In this document: piece after piece, positions 6,790 to 12,686 of the stretch
Position numbering within the stretch: position 1 is the stretch's first letter
Layout: the number at the start of each line of letters is the position of its first letter
Virus record (IMG/VR): IMGVR_UViG_3300043449_000953
Location: 1-23,060 of that record
Direction: 5' to 3' (one strand)
From: a virus
Length of the DNA stretch: 23,060 nucleotides
The notes under the pieces: model-generated
The model's input: only the letters and a program-made list of their open reading frames with translations
Told to the model about the DNA's origin: nothing
Database searches by the model: none
Made by a program: the position numbers and the translations under genes

Positions 6790-6958
6790 CAAGCAGTGGG
6801 TGCTGATGGAGCTGAACGGCTGGTGTGACATTTGGCACCGCTCAACATGGCTGCAGGTGTTCGGAGATACCAAAGCCGAATGGCGGTGCATCGCTGAGTC
6901 CGATGACGAGACGGAACTGATGGCCCTCAAGAAACTGATCAAGGCTGCAAATGAGTAA
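6767..6958 (+). CDS. Array paralogue 7, unknown function (63 aa)
   Basis: The start is ATG 6767, with GAGG 6 bases upstream and the same junction as the other members. A longer in-frame upstream extension exists but would lie inside paralogue 6. MSKLSPDNKQWVLMEL contains the palindrome-coded KLSPDNK; then CDIWHRSTWLQVF, EWRCIAESDDETELMALKKLIKAANE. It ends with an ATGAGTAA overlap. Function unknown. Confidence 0.86.
   Translation: MSKLSPDNKQWVLMELNGWCDIWHRSTWLQVFGDTKAEWRCIAESDDETELMALKKLIKAANE
6775..6790. repeat. Dispersed palindrome copy 3
   Basis: GTTATCA-CC-CGATAAC; one arm base differs (C for T at the start of the right arm). It lies 8 bases after the start of paralogue 7 and supplies the stop codon of paralogue 6. 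Confidence 0.85.
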
Positions 6959-7166
6959 CCATGATAGCGACGACGAGCTGTGGGTACTGATCCGGTTCAA
7001 CAGGTACGCAATGAAGTCTGGGTTCAGCCCCTACGCGCAGATGAGCAAAAAAGTCTGGGATGCCCACCGAGTCCAAAACTGGACCGTGATTGCGGAAGGC
7101 CCGTGGCACGAGATCGACGCGCTTAGAAAACTTAGCGAGGCTGCAAATGAGCAAGTTATCACCTGA
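6951..7166 (+). CDS. Array paralogue 8, unknown function (71 aa)
   Basis: MSNHDSDDELWVLIRF has an acidic N-terminal segment in place of the palindrome-coded one. It continues with KKVWDAHRVQNWTVIAEGPWHEIDALRKLSEAANE and then QVIT. As in paralogue 6, the ATGAGCAA junction lets the frame run into the next palindrome, whose TGA ends it, giving a 20-base overlap with paralogue 9. Function unknown. Confidence 0.85.
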   Translation: MSNHDSDDELWVLIRFNRYAMKSGFSPYAQMSKKVWDAHRVQNWTVIAEGPWHEIDALRKLSEAANEQVIT

Positions 7167-7335
7167 TAACAAGTGGGTGCTGGCCCGCTTCGGTTCGTTA
7201 CAATACGTGATAAGCGCCCATGAATGGAACGAGCACGTTAAGCGCACCCCAACAACAAAATGGGAACTGGTTGCGGATTCCGATGACGAACACGAGCTGC
7301 ACGCCCTCATGAAGCTGATCGAGGCCGCATGTTGA
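7147..7335 (+). CDS. Array paralogue 9, unknown function (62 aa)
   Basis: Start ATG 7147 by analogy with the other junctions (GAGGCTGCAA before it). MSKLSPDNKWVLARFG, ISAHEWNEHVKRTPTTKWELVADSDDEHELHALMKLIEAAC. The tail ends EAAC instead of EAANE because the junction is broken here, and a new promoter follows within 16 bases. It is the last gene of the transcript run begun at 5820. Confidence 0.86.
   Translation: MSKLSPDNKWVLARFGSLQYVISAHEWNEHVKRTPTTKWELVADSDDEHELHALMKLIEAAC
7155..7170. repeat. Dispersed palindrome copy 4
   Basis: GTTATCA-CC-TGATAAC followed by AAGTGG, 8 bases after the start of paralogue 9. It supplies the stop of paralogue 8. Confidence 0.9.
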
Positions 7336-7350
7336 TGGGTTCCAAAATAC

Positions 7351-7379
7351 TTGACTTTATAGTTAAGATGTGTTACAAT
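7351..7379 (+). promoter_or_regulatory. Sigma-70-type promoter before paralogue 10
   Basis: TTGACT (7351-7356), a 17-base spacer and TACAAT (7374-7379). The flanks AATACTTGACTTTATAG and GTGTTA are shared with the promoter at 5746. Confidence 0.87.
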
Positions 7380-7414
7380 GTATCTAACAGTCAAGCTACG
7401 CCCGGAGGTGAGTG

Positions 7415-7600
7415 ATGTTATCAGCTGATAACAAGTGGGTGCTGGTTAGCCACGGCAACAAAGAATGGGCTGGACCCGAGGTCATCACAGTGCGTGCATG
7501 GCTGGCGTTTACCCGCGAGGTCAAAGAAACAGCTTGGTATGTGGTCGCTGAGTCCGACAACAGGCACGAGCTTGAAGCCCTGAAGAAGTTGATGCCATGA
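7415..7600 (+). CDS. Array paralogue 10, unknown function (61 aa)
   Basis: ATG 7415 is chosen over the GTG three bases earlier because GGAGG then lies 6 bases upstream. MLSADNKWVLVSHG starts inside the palindrome itself: the G of ATG is its first base. It continues EVITVRAWLAFTREVK, AWYVVAESDNRHELEALKKLMP. It ends in an ATGA overlap with paralogue 11. It heads the transcript of the second promoter in the array. Confidence 0.86.
   Translation: MLSADNKWVLVSHGNKEWAGPEVITVRAWLAFTREVKETAWYVVAESDNRHELEALKKLMP
7417..7432. repeat. Dispersed palindrome copy 5
   Basis: GTTATCA-GC-TGATAAC followed by AAGTGG; its first base is the last base of the start codon of paralogue 10. Confidence 0.9.
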
Positions 7601-7773
7601 AGAAGTATGTACTGCTCGCGCATATCAAGACGGGGCAAGGGTCATTGCTTCCCAAGGCTGCGTATGAGGACATCCAAAAAACAATGAGCCCAAACCACGC
7701 AAGCAACTGGAAAGTCATCGCTGAAGCCGATACCCGTGAGGAGCTTTGGCCGATGGGGAAGTTGATGCCATGA
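7597..7773 (+). CDS. Array paralogue 11, unknown function (58 aa)
   Basis: The ATGA overlap with the preceding stop sets the start at 7597. MKKYVLLAHIKTG, SLLPKAAYEDIQK, NWKVIAEADTREELWPMGKLMP. It keeps the VIAE and EEL features but has lost several others (LWPMGKL for LxALxKL). The end GATGCCATGA repeats the end of paralogue 10, showing recent common origin of the two junctions. Last recognisable member of the array. Confidence 0.82.
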   Translation: MKKYVLLAHIKTGQGSLLPKAAYEDIQKTMSPNHASNWKVIAEADTREELWPMGKLMP

Positions 7774-7961
7774 GTTATCAACCTGATAACAAGATGCACA
7801 TCTTCGGCAGGCTGGCAAAGATTGACCGCATGTGTTCGAAGTGCAAGACACGCAAGCCCATTCGGGGCGGCAAGATCCGACGTGTTGATGGTAGACAAGT
7901 ATTCAAGTGTGAGGAGTGCGTCAATGGACAACATCGAACGGGGCCGGTTGTGCCGGTGTAA
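7770..7961 (+). CDS. Small zinc-ribbon-like protein (63 aa)
   Basis: ATG 7770 overlaps the preceding stop as ATGA. The N-terminus MSYQPDNKMHIFGRL contains the palindrome in a different reading frame from the paralogues. The rest has CSKCKTRKPIRGGK and VFKCEECVNGQ, two C-x-x-C pairs about 20 residues apart, the form of a zinc ribbon that could bind nucleic acid. Highly basic between the pairs. The first few codons may have been swapped in with the palindrome. Exact function unknown. Confidence 0.78.
   Translation: MSYQPDNKMHIFGRLAKIDRMCSKCKTRKPIRGGKIRRVDGRQVFKCEECVNGQHRTGPVVPV
7774..7790. repeat. Dispersed palindrome copy 6
   Basis: GTTATCA-ACC-TGATAAC (3-base centre), 4 bases after the start of the zinc-ribbon gene; followed by AAGATG. 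Confidence 0.9.
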
Positions 7962-8133
7962 CGAGTGCGACGACTGCGATGCGTACCGGGCTCACATGGC
8001 AGAACGTGAGCGCATTGCCCGAGCAACACGACATGCCAAGCCGGTGCTGTGCTTGCACAAGAGTTGCTACCAAGTCGTAGCCAACCTCGAAGAGATCAAG
8101 GGTTTCGGTAACAAGGGAGGATTTTACAGATGA
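7924..8133 (+). CDS. Small cysteine-rich protein (69 aa)
   Basis: The start ATG 7924 follows GAGGAG with a 7-base gap, inside the end of the previous gene (38-base overlap). An in-frame start further upstream would lie wholly within that gene and is less likely. CRCNECDDC near residues 10-18 and CLHKSCYQ further on suggest a metal site. The segment between them (AYRAHMAERERIARATRHAK) is a basic helix. Not a recognised family. Confidence 0.72.
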   Translation: MDNIERGRLCRCNECDDCDAYRAHMAERERIARATRHAKPVLCLHKSCYQVVANLEEIKGFGNKGGFYR

Positions 8134-8270
8134 GTAACGATTACTGGAAAGGCTACGCCGAGGGACGTGGGTTCGGCTATAGCCAAGGGTTCAGCATGGG
8201 GTTTTGGTCCGCCGTGCTGTTGATCGGCGGGGTGGTGTGTGCTGGGTTGCTTATGATGAGGGTGATGTGA
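8130..8270 (+). CDS. Small membrane protein with Gly/aromatic N-terminus (46 aa)
   Basis: ATGA overlap with the previous stop; GGGAGG lies 8-9 bases before the ATG. The N-terminal half, MSNDYWKGYAEGRGFGYSQG, repeats Gly and aromatic residues. The C-terminal half (about residues 23-44, FWSAVLLIGGVVCAGLLMM) is one transmembrane helix. It could be a holin-like, superinfection or envelope-associated peptide; no lysis enzyme is adjacent, so I leave it unnamed. Confidence 0.68.
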   Translation: MSNDYWKGYAEGRGFGYSQGFSMGFWSAVLLIGGVVCAGLLMMRVM

Positions 8271-8422
8271 TGTTCAGATTCATACTGGTACTCGGGTTCG
8301 GTTTGTTCCTCGCATGGGCGGTGGATGCCAGCAAAGCCGAGGCCCTTATTATCATCATGCTAATGGAAGTTATCCTTCCGTACTTTAAGTCAGTGGAGGT
8401 GCAAGATGGCAACGATCTATGA
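8270..8422 (+). CDS. Small membrane protein (50 aa)
   Basis: The start at 8270 shares one base with the preceding stop (TGATG), with GAGGGTG upstream. Two hydrophobic stretches (about residues 2-18 and 24-38) flank a short VDASKAEA segment, then an acidic tail VEVQDGNDL. It is probably a membrane hairpin or a signal-anchored peptide. It sits directly after another membrane peptide, so the two may work together. Function unknown. Confidence 0.65.
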   Translation: MFRFILVLGFGLFLAWAVDASKAEALIIIMLMEVILPYFKSVEVQDGNDL

Positions 8423-8612
8423 ACGACGCAAGAAGATCGAGAAGGAGCAGAAGCGGTTTGTACGCAAGTTGCGTGCATTGCAGGACGAGTGCCCGCATCC
8501 GCCGGAGCGGGTCGAGTTCACAAAGACGGGCGTCAGTTACATTGCGCTATGCCGTGACTGCCTGAAGGAGGCTGTGCGTGAAGATGCTGCCGAAGCAACG
8601 TCCGAAGTGTGA
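8406..8612 (+). CDS. Small basic coiled-coil/zinc-site protein (68 aa)
   Basis: ATG 8406 has GGAGG 6 bases upstream. The first 27 residues form a charged helix (YERRKKIEKEQKRFVRKLRALQ) and are followed by CPHPPERV and, after about 16 residues, CRDCLKE, which could hold one zinc ion. The overall form resembles small phage proteins thought to bind nucleic acid. Function unknown. Confidence 0.74.
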   Translation: MATIYERRKKIEKEQKRFVRKLRALQDECPHPPERVEFTKTGVSYIALCRDCLKEAVREDAAEATSEV

Positions 8613-8763
8613 TGTGTGTATCGGTGAGGGATTCATCTTTGGATTCTTCGAAGAGCATGTCGAGTGCGATCACTGCGAGGGCACAGGGTACGAACTTACC
8701 CTGTCTGAGCCAGACGAAGATCCGTATGCAGATTCCGAGTGGACTGGAGGTGTGGAATGTTAG
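8578..8763 (+). CDS. DnaJ-type zinc-finger microprotein (61 aa)
   Basis: Two CxxCxGxG-like motifs, CDVCIGEGF and CDHCEGTGY, are separated by about 14 residues, as in the cysteine-rich domain of DnaJ, and the tail is acidic. The J-domain is absent. The start is GTG 8578 (AGGAGG 6 bases upstream); the in-frame ATG at 8584 is possible but further away. Likely a small zinc protein; whether it engages a chaperone is unknown. Confidence 0.75.
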   Translation: MKMLPKQRPKCDVCIGEGFIFGFFEEHVECDHCEGTGYELTLSEPDEDPYADSEWTGGVEC

Positions 8764-8951
8764 GTGGATTTTTCATTGGACTGGTGTTTGGTGCTGCCCT
8801 TGTGATTGGGTTCGAGGCCGTGCATTACTTTTTGTCCTTTCGTAAGGACAAGGCAGCGGACATCGAATTCTACTGGCGCAGAAACAAGACCGACGTGGCA
8901 AGGCCGGGTAGTGCTGAGCATTTCCACCGAGTGTTCGGGCACAAAGAGTAA
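8757..8951 (+). CDS. Small N-anchored membrane protein (64 aa)
   Basis: ATG 8757 overlaps the previous gene by 7 bases and is preceded by GGAGG. Residues 2-24 (LGGFFIGLVFGAALVIGFEA) form one Gly-rich transmembrane helix; the rest is a basic cytoplasmic-type tail (SFRKDKAADIEFYWRRNK...). Not a recognised family. It is the last gene before palindrome copy 7. Confidence 0.72.
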   Translation: MLGGFFIGLVFGAALVIGFEAVHYFLSFRKDKAADIEFYWRRNKTDVARPGSAEHFHRVFGHKE

Positions 8952-8957
8952 CAGCCT

Positions 8958-8973
8958 GTTATCACCTGATAAC
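8958..8973. repeat. Dispersed palindrome copy 7 (intergenic)
   Basis: GTTATCA-CC-TGATAAC stands in the 38-base gap before the gene at 8990, just upstream of its AGGAGA ribosome site. As an intergenic copy it argues that the repeat is not kept for a protein sequence. Confidence 0.9.
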
Positions 8974-8989
8974 AACATAGGAGACGATG

Positions 8990-9811
8990 ATGAGTGCAAG
9001 ACTTTATAACGAGTTCAAAGCCAAGCACGATGCGATCAAGCCGATACGTGGACGCAAGCCAGAGTGGAGGCCGATCAAGAATCGGCGCAAGACGCACGAG
9101 TCGATCCACGAGGTAACGCACAACGGCGTCAAGGGTATCGCGTGCCGACTGTACAACACAGATGTGGTTACCTTCCTGCAGGATGGCAAGATCCTGATCA
9201 ACACAGGGGGCTGGAATACGCAGACTACGCAGAAGTTTATCAGTGACCATTCGCCGTGGTCCTGCACCAAGAGTTCCAACCGGTTGTGGCTGTACGTCCG
9301 TGGTACAGCGGTTCCGATTGAACGAGACGGGACTTCGACCGTGCTTGAAGCTGGTGAGTCGGGCTTTCGCCTAGTCCGTGACAAACCGTTCCAGCAGAAG
9401 GTTGTAGACAGGGTTAAGGCCAAGGAAGCACGTCGCCCGCTCGAACCGTTCCTGCAATGGGCCAAGACATTCCTCGCGCTGTCGGGGAACATGGTGGCCT
9501 ACGAGACGCACAAGCAAGTGTGTGGGGTTTCGGGGCAGGATGTGTGGGGCAAGGAGCAAGTGAACTATGACTTCTGGAGGCGGCTGCGTACATCCACGGG
9601 AATCTACGAATATCTCTGCAACCTGCATGAGGAGGACTACATCAAGGTGTTGTGTGCAATGTTCCCTACCAGTTCATACTTCAGGGAGGATGTGGACGTG
9701 ACGTTCCGGCAGGTCAAGGATGCAGTGTATGGAATCTGCAATAGTGCTGCTGACGTACACAAGTACGTCGAAGTGAAGCTGGGCCCAAAGCCCATCGCCA
9801 ATCTCGTATAA
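8990..9811 (+). CDS. Conserved-looking phage protein of unknown role (273 aa)
   Basis: AGGAGA precedes two adjacent ATGs; the second (8990) has the better gap. The N-terminus is very basic. Around residues 50-85, CRLYNTDVVTFLQDGKILIN followed by TGGW and TTQKFI matches a pattern I associate with unnamed phage proteins (x-LYNTDVVTF...G-x-I-x-INTGGW-x-T-x-TT). The C-terminal two thirds are helical with many aromatic residues. I know no enzyme with this pattern. It follows palindrome copy 7 and is cut off from the next operon by a promoter. Confidence 0.85.
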   Translation: MSARLYNEFKAKHDAIKPIRGRKPEWRPIKNRRKTHESIHEVTHNGVKGIACRLYNTDVVTFLQDGKILINTGGWNTQTTQKFISDHSPWSCTKSSNRLWLYVRGTAVPIERDGTSTVLEAGESGFRLVRDKPFQQKVVDRVKAKEARRPLEPFLQWAKTFLALSGNMVAYETHKQVCGVSGQDVWGKEQVNYDFWRRLRTSTGIYEYLCNLHEEDYIKVLCAMFPTSSYFREDVDVTFRQVKDAVYGICNSAADVHKYVEVKLGPKPIANLV

Positions 9812-9828
9812 ACTTCTTTTTCAAATAC

Positions 9829-9857
9829 TTGACTTTGAGCCGTCATTCAGTTATAAT
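9829..9857 (+). promoter_or_regulatory. Sigma-70-type promoter of the AAA+/VWA operon
   Basis: TTGACT (9829-9834), a 17-base spacer and a perfect TATAAT (9852-9857). AAATACTTGACTTT matches the promoters at 5746 and 7351. It is the strongest -10 in the window. Confidence 0.92.
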
Positions 9858-9892
9858 ATCTGGGACGGTTGGATAATTAACAGGAGAATGTG

Positions 9893-10978
9893 ATGAGTGC
9901 AATTAACTTCGGCAAGACCGTTTCGCTCCGTGAGTTCGCCCATGCCATCGCTACGGTGGGCGATAAGGTCACTATCATTGGTCAAGGCGAACCCGGCATC
10001 GGCAAGTCGGCCATGCTCAAGGTGCTGGCGGGCAAGTTCCCGACTCATGAGATTGCGTATATCGACTGCACGTTGCTTGACTTGGGTGACTTCGCGCTGC
10101 CCTACACCGAGGAGCATGTTATCAATGATAACAAGATGCGGGTGACCAAGTTCGCCCCCAATGCACGGTTCAAGTTCCACACGGGTCGGCCCGTTGTCAT
10201 CATGCTGGACGAGATCGGCAAGGCGATGAAGTCGGTCAAGAATGTGCTGTTGACCCTCATGCTGGAGCAGCGGATCGGTGACCAGTACCTGCCCCAAGGC
10301 AGCATCGTGTTCGGCACGACCAACCTGATGAGCGACGGGGTTGGCGACTCGCTCGAAGCACATGCCCGCAACCGTGTGGGTCTGGTGACGGTACGCAAGC
10401 CCGACTCCGACGAGTGGATCGAGTGGGCTATCAGCAACAACATTGCGCCTGAGATCATCGCGTGGGTTAAGCAGTTCCCCCATGCCCTTGCGAGCTACAC
10501 CGACCCGGCGCAGCGTGACAACCCGTACATCTTCAATCCGCAGCGTGCGGGTATGGGTGCCGTGGTGACTCCGCGCTCGCTGGAGAAGGCCAGCCACATT
10601 GCCAAGCAGCGCGATACTCTGGGCGATGAGTTGACCATCGGTATGCTGACTGGCGTGATCGGTGAGTCGGCTGCGCGTGACATGCAGGCGTTCTTCACGG
10701 TGGTGGACAAGCTGCCGTCGTGGGATTCGATCCTCAAGGATCCGGCTAACGCCAAGATGCCGAGCGACGCGGTGGCCCGTTGCATCCTCGTGTTCAGCGC
10801 CATTGCCCGCATCGAGAAGGACACGCTCGCCAAGTGGATGGAGTATGTGCAGCGCATGGACAAGGAATGGCAGGCCCTGTTCGCCACCAGCGTGATGAAG
10901 TCGCCCACCAAGCAGGCGTTCTGCGTGATGAACAAGCAGTTCAAGGATTGGGCCGTGGCTAATACGTGGCTGTTCTAA
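9893..10978 (+). CDS. MoxR/CobS-like AAA+ ATPase
   Basis: 361 aa from ATG 9893 (AGGAGA 5 bases upstream; a GTG three bases earlier is less likely). Walker A is GEPGIGKS at residues 32-39, Walker B VVIMLDE at 101-107, sensor-1 Asn in FGTTNLM at 144 and a probable arginine finger in HARNR at 159-161. This is the MoxR/CobS type of AAA+ protein, which remodels or activates partner proteins and normally works with a VWA-domain partner. Such a partner is encoded three genes downstream (11449). A dispersed palindrome lies in codons 76-80. The substrate is unknown. Confidence 0.93.
   Translation: MSAINFGKTVSLREFAHAIATVGDKVTIIGQGEPGIGKSAMLKVLAGKFPTHEIAYIDCTLLDLGDFALPYTEEHVINDNKMRVTKFAPNARFKFHTGRPVVIMLDEIGKAMKSVKNVLLTLMLEQRIGDQYLPQGSIVFGTTNLMSDGVGDSLEAHARNRVGLVTVRKPDSDEWIEWAISNNIAPEIIAWVKQFPHALASYTDPAQRDNPYIFNPQRAGMGAVVTPRSLEKASHIAKQRDTLGDELTIGMLTGVIGESAARDMQAFFTVVDKLPSWDSILKDPANAKMPSDAVARCILVFSAIARIEKDTLAKWMEYVQRMDKEWQALFATSVMKSPTKQAFCVMNKQFKDWAVANTWLF
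10118..10132. repeat. Dispersed palindrome copy 8 (inside the AAA+ gene)
   Basis: GTTATCA-A-TGATAAC with a 1-base centre, followed by AAGATG. Here GTT is a full codon (Val-Ile-Asn-Asp-Asn), a different frame from copies 1-6. Confidence 0.88.
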
Positions 10979-11211
10979 TGAAGCCGCCAAGCAAGAAGCT
11001 GATCGACAACTGGAAAGAACAGCAGCAGTTGGTACACAGGATGGGGGCCACAGTGCTTGAGCTGATGCGCCATCCTGACTCAACCATGGCCGAGGTGATG
11101 GACGTGCGGAACCGGTATGCCAAGACGTACACCGAACACCGCATGATGCGGGATCGCCTGCGCAAACTGTTCCGGTCGCATGGCACATTTTTTACGTACC
11201 CATGGGAGTAG
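10978..11211 (+). CDS. Small helical protein between AAA+ and VWA genes (77 aa)
   Basis: ATG 10978 overlaps the AAA+ stop as TAATG, so it is probably translated by reinitiation; no clear ribosome site is present. The protein is basic, predicted all-helical (LIDNWKEQQQLVHRMGATVLELM, RNRYAKTYTEHRMMRDRLRKL), possibly a coiled coil. Not recognised. Its place between ATPase and VWA genes suggests a small accessory subunit, but this is inference. Confidence 0.72.
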   Translation: MKPPSKKLIDNWKEQQQLVHRMGATVLELMRHPDSTMAEVMDVRNRYAKTYTEHRMMRDRLRKLFRSHGTFFTYPWE

Positions 11212-11215
11212 CAAC

Positions 11216-11452
11216 ATGCCAAAAGTAAAAGTTCGTATTGGATATACCGACTACATGATGGACGAGGAGCCTGCGTTCGCTTTGTTCAAGGCGCTGAACG
11301 GCCCGACTGTCGAGCGGTTGGAGGCTACGTATGACTCTGCGACCAAGCATAGTGGGCATAAGTTGATCGAGCAGGATGCGGGGTTCGTTACGTTGCATTC
11401 CGTATCTAAAGCAGAGTACGCAATTTGGAAACTTGCAGGAGCTAGCACATGA
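11216..11452 (+). CDS. Small unknown protein in the AAA+/VWA operon (78 aa)
   Basis: ATG 11216 has GGGAG 7 bases upstream. MPKVKVRIGYTDYMMDE begins with a basic strand, then FALFKALNGPTVERLEA and GFVTLHSVSKAEYAIWKLAG. A small alpha/beta fold is likely. It overlaps the VWA gene by ATGA, so the two are probably co-translated. I do not recognise the family. Confidence 0.75.
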   Translation: MPKVKVRIGYTDYMMDEEPAFALFKALNGPTVERLEATYDSATKHSGHKLIEQDAGFVTLHSVSKAEYAIWKLAGAST

Positions 11453-12660
11453 CTACCTTGACTATCGAGCAGCAGATCCAGAAGGAACACGTCTGGCTGA
11501 TGAAGCATCCGAACTATTGCCTGTACTCGGGCATCATCATGATCGGCAAGACCGAGGTGCGGGACGACATTCCGACTGCGTGTACTGACGGGCGCAATAC
11601 ATACTATGGCCGTGAGTTCTGCAGCAAGCTGGACAAGCAGGGGCTGCGTGCGGTGATCCTGCACGAGAATCTGCACAAGGCATTCCGCCATACAACGATG
11701 TGGCAGCATCTGTACAAGCAGTGGCCCATCGTTGCGAACATGGCGTGCGACTATGTTATCAACCTGATAATAAAAGACAGCGATCCCGAGGGTAAGGAGG
11801 TCAAGCTGCCTGACTCCGCGTTGCTTGACGATAAGTTTCGTGGGCTGGATGCTGGCGAGGTGTTCCGCAGGCTGAAGCAGGAAGCTGAATCTACCGGCAA
11901 GATCAACGTCAAGACGGCGGGTGATCAGAAAGGTAAGGACGTACCGGTTACCGAGGGTAGCCCGATGCCCGGTGGCTTTGACGAGCACGACTGGGAAGAA
12001 GCCGAGGGCATGTCGCAAGAGGAGAAGGAAGGGCTTGCCAAGGACATTGATCAGGCGCTGCGGCAGGGTGCGATCCTTGCTGGCAAGCTGAAGGGTAACG
12101 TCCCGCGTGAGTTGTCTGAGCTTACCGAGTCCAAGGTTGACTGGCGCGAAGCCCTGCGTGAGTTCGTGACTTCTTTCTGCGCGGACAAGGATGAGAGCAC
12201 ATGGCGCACACCATCCCGTAGGTGGATCGGGCAGGACGTATACATGCCGACCATGATCAGTGAATCGGTTGGTCGGGTTGTCGTAGGCATCGACATGTCC
12301 GGATCCATCGGGCCCACCGAGATCGGCCAGTTCTTGGGCGAGGTGCGCAGCATCTGCGAGCGTGTCCGTCCCGAGGGTATCGACTTGCTGTATTGGGATA
12401 CCGACGTGTGCCAGCACGAGAAGTACGATCAGGACCAGCTTGATAGCCTGTTGTCCAGCACGAAGCCCCGTGGGGGTGGCGGTACGTCGCCGCAGTGCAT
12501 CGTGAACTACATGAAGGCCCACAAGATCAAGGCCGAGTGTGCGGTGATCTTGACTGACGGGTACGTGGATAGCTTCGGTAGTGACTGGCCGTGCCCGACT
12601 CTGTGGGGCATCACGACCGACCGTGTGAGCGACGTGGGTAAGACTGTTCGAGTTCAATAA
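11449..12660 (+). CDS. HExxH metallopeptidase-like plus VWA domain protein (DUF2201/CobT-like)
   Basis: 403 aa. The N-terminal part has VILHENLHKAFRH, an HExxH zinc motif at residues 72-76 as in the putative metallopeptidase domain next to DUF2201 VWA domains. A charged linker (about 120-220) is followed by a VWA domain with the MIDAS signature D-M-S-G-S at 282-286, GGGGTS near 344 and LTDGY near 370. VWA proteins with this layout pair with MoxR/CobS ATPases, as in the CbbQ-CbbO, NorQ-NorD and RavA-ViaA families. Metal binding is supported by intact MIDAS residues. The target in the infected cell is unknown. Confidence 0.9.
   Translation: MTTLTIEQQIQKEHVWLMKHPNYCLYSGIIMIGKTEVRDDIPTACTDGRNTYYGREFCSKLDKQGLRAVILHENLHKAFRHTTMWQHLYKQWPIVANMACDYVINLIIKDSDPEGKEVKLPDSALLDDKFRGLDAGEVFRRLKQEAESTGKINVKTAGDQKGKDVPVTEGSPMPGGFDEHDWEEAEGMSQEEKEGLAKDIDQALRQGAILAGKLKGNVPRELSELTESKVDWREALREFVTSFCADKDESTWRTPSRRWIGQDVYMPTMISESVGRVVVGIDMSGSIGPTEIGQFLGEVRSICERVRPEGIDLLYWDTDVCQHEKYDQDQLDSLLSSTKPRGGGGTSPQCIVNYMKAHKIKAECAVILTDGYVDSFGSDWPCPTLWGITTDRVSDVGKTVRVQ
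11755..11771. repeat. Dispersed palindrome copy 9 (inside the VWA gene)
   Basis: GTTATCA-ACC-TGATAAT: 3-base centre and one mismatch at the last base. It lies in codons 103-108 of the HExxH/VWA gene, in the frame Val-Ile-Asn-Leu-Ile-Ile. Confidence 0.82.
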
Positions 12661-12686
12661 TTCAGATTCAATCTAGGAGTGCAATC

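Larger units (their letters stand above)
5515..7773 (+). repeat. Tandem array of eleven paralogous small genes
   Basis: Eleven consecutive genes share one protein pattern: a start like M-S-(KLSPDN)-K-W-V-L, a variable middle with one or two Trp, then W-x-V-x-A-E-S-D, E-L-x-A-L-x-K-L-I and a tail E-A-A-N-E. The members begin at 5515, 5820, 6013, 6191, 6396, 6577, 6767, 6951, 7147, 7415 and 7597. Promoters interrupt the array before the second and tenth members. The divergence between members argues for an old, diversified duplication series. Confidence 0.88.

Noticed and set aside
5526-7432. The palindromes as a CRISPR array or as intrinsic terminators
   Set aside because: Spacing is irregular (262-1765 bases), copies are only 15-17 bases and lie in genes, no spacer structure exists, and no T-run follows any copy.
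9781-9821. Hairpin TGGGC-CCAAA-GCCCA followed later by CTTTTTC as a terminator of the gene at 8990
   Set aside because: The stem is only 5 bp, lies inside the coding sequence and is well separated from the T-run.
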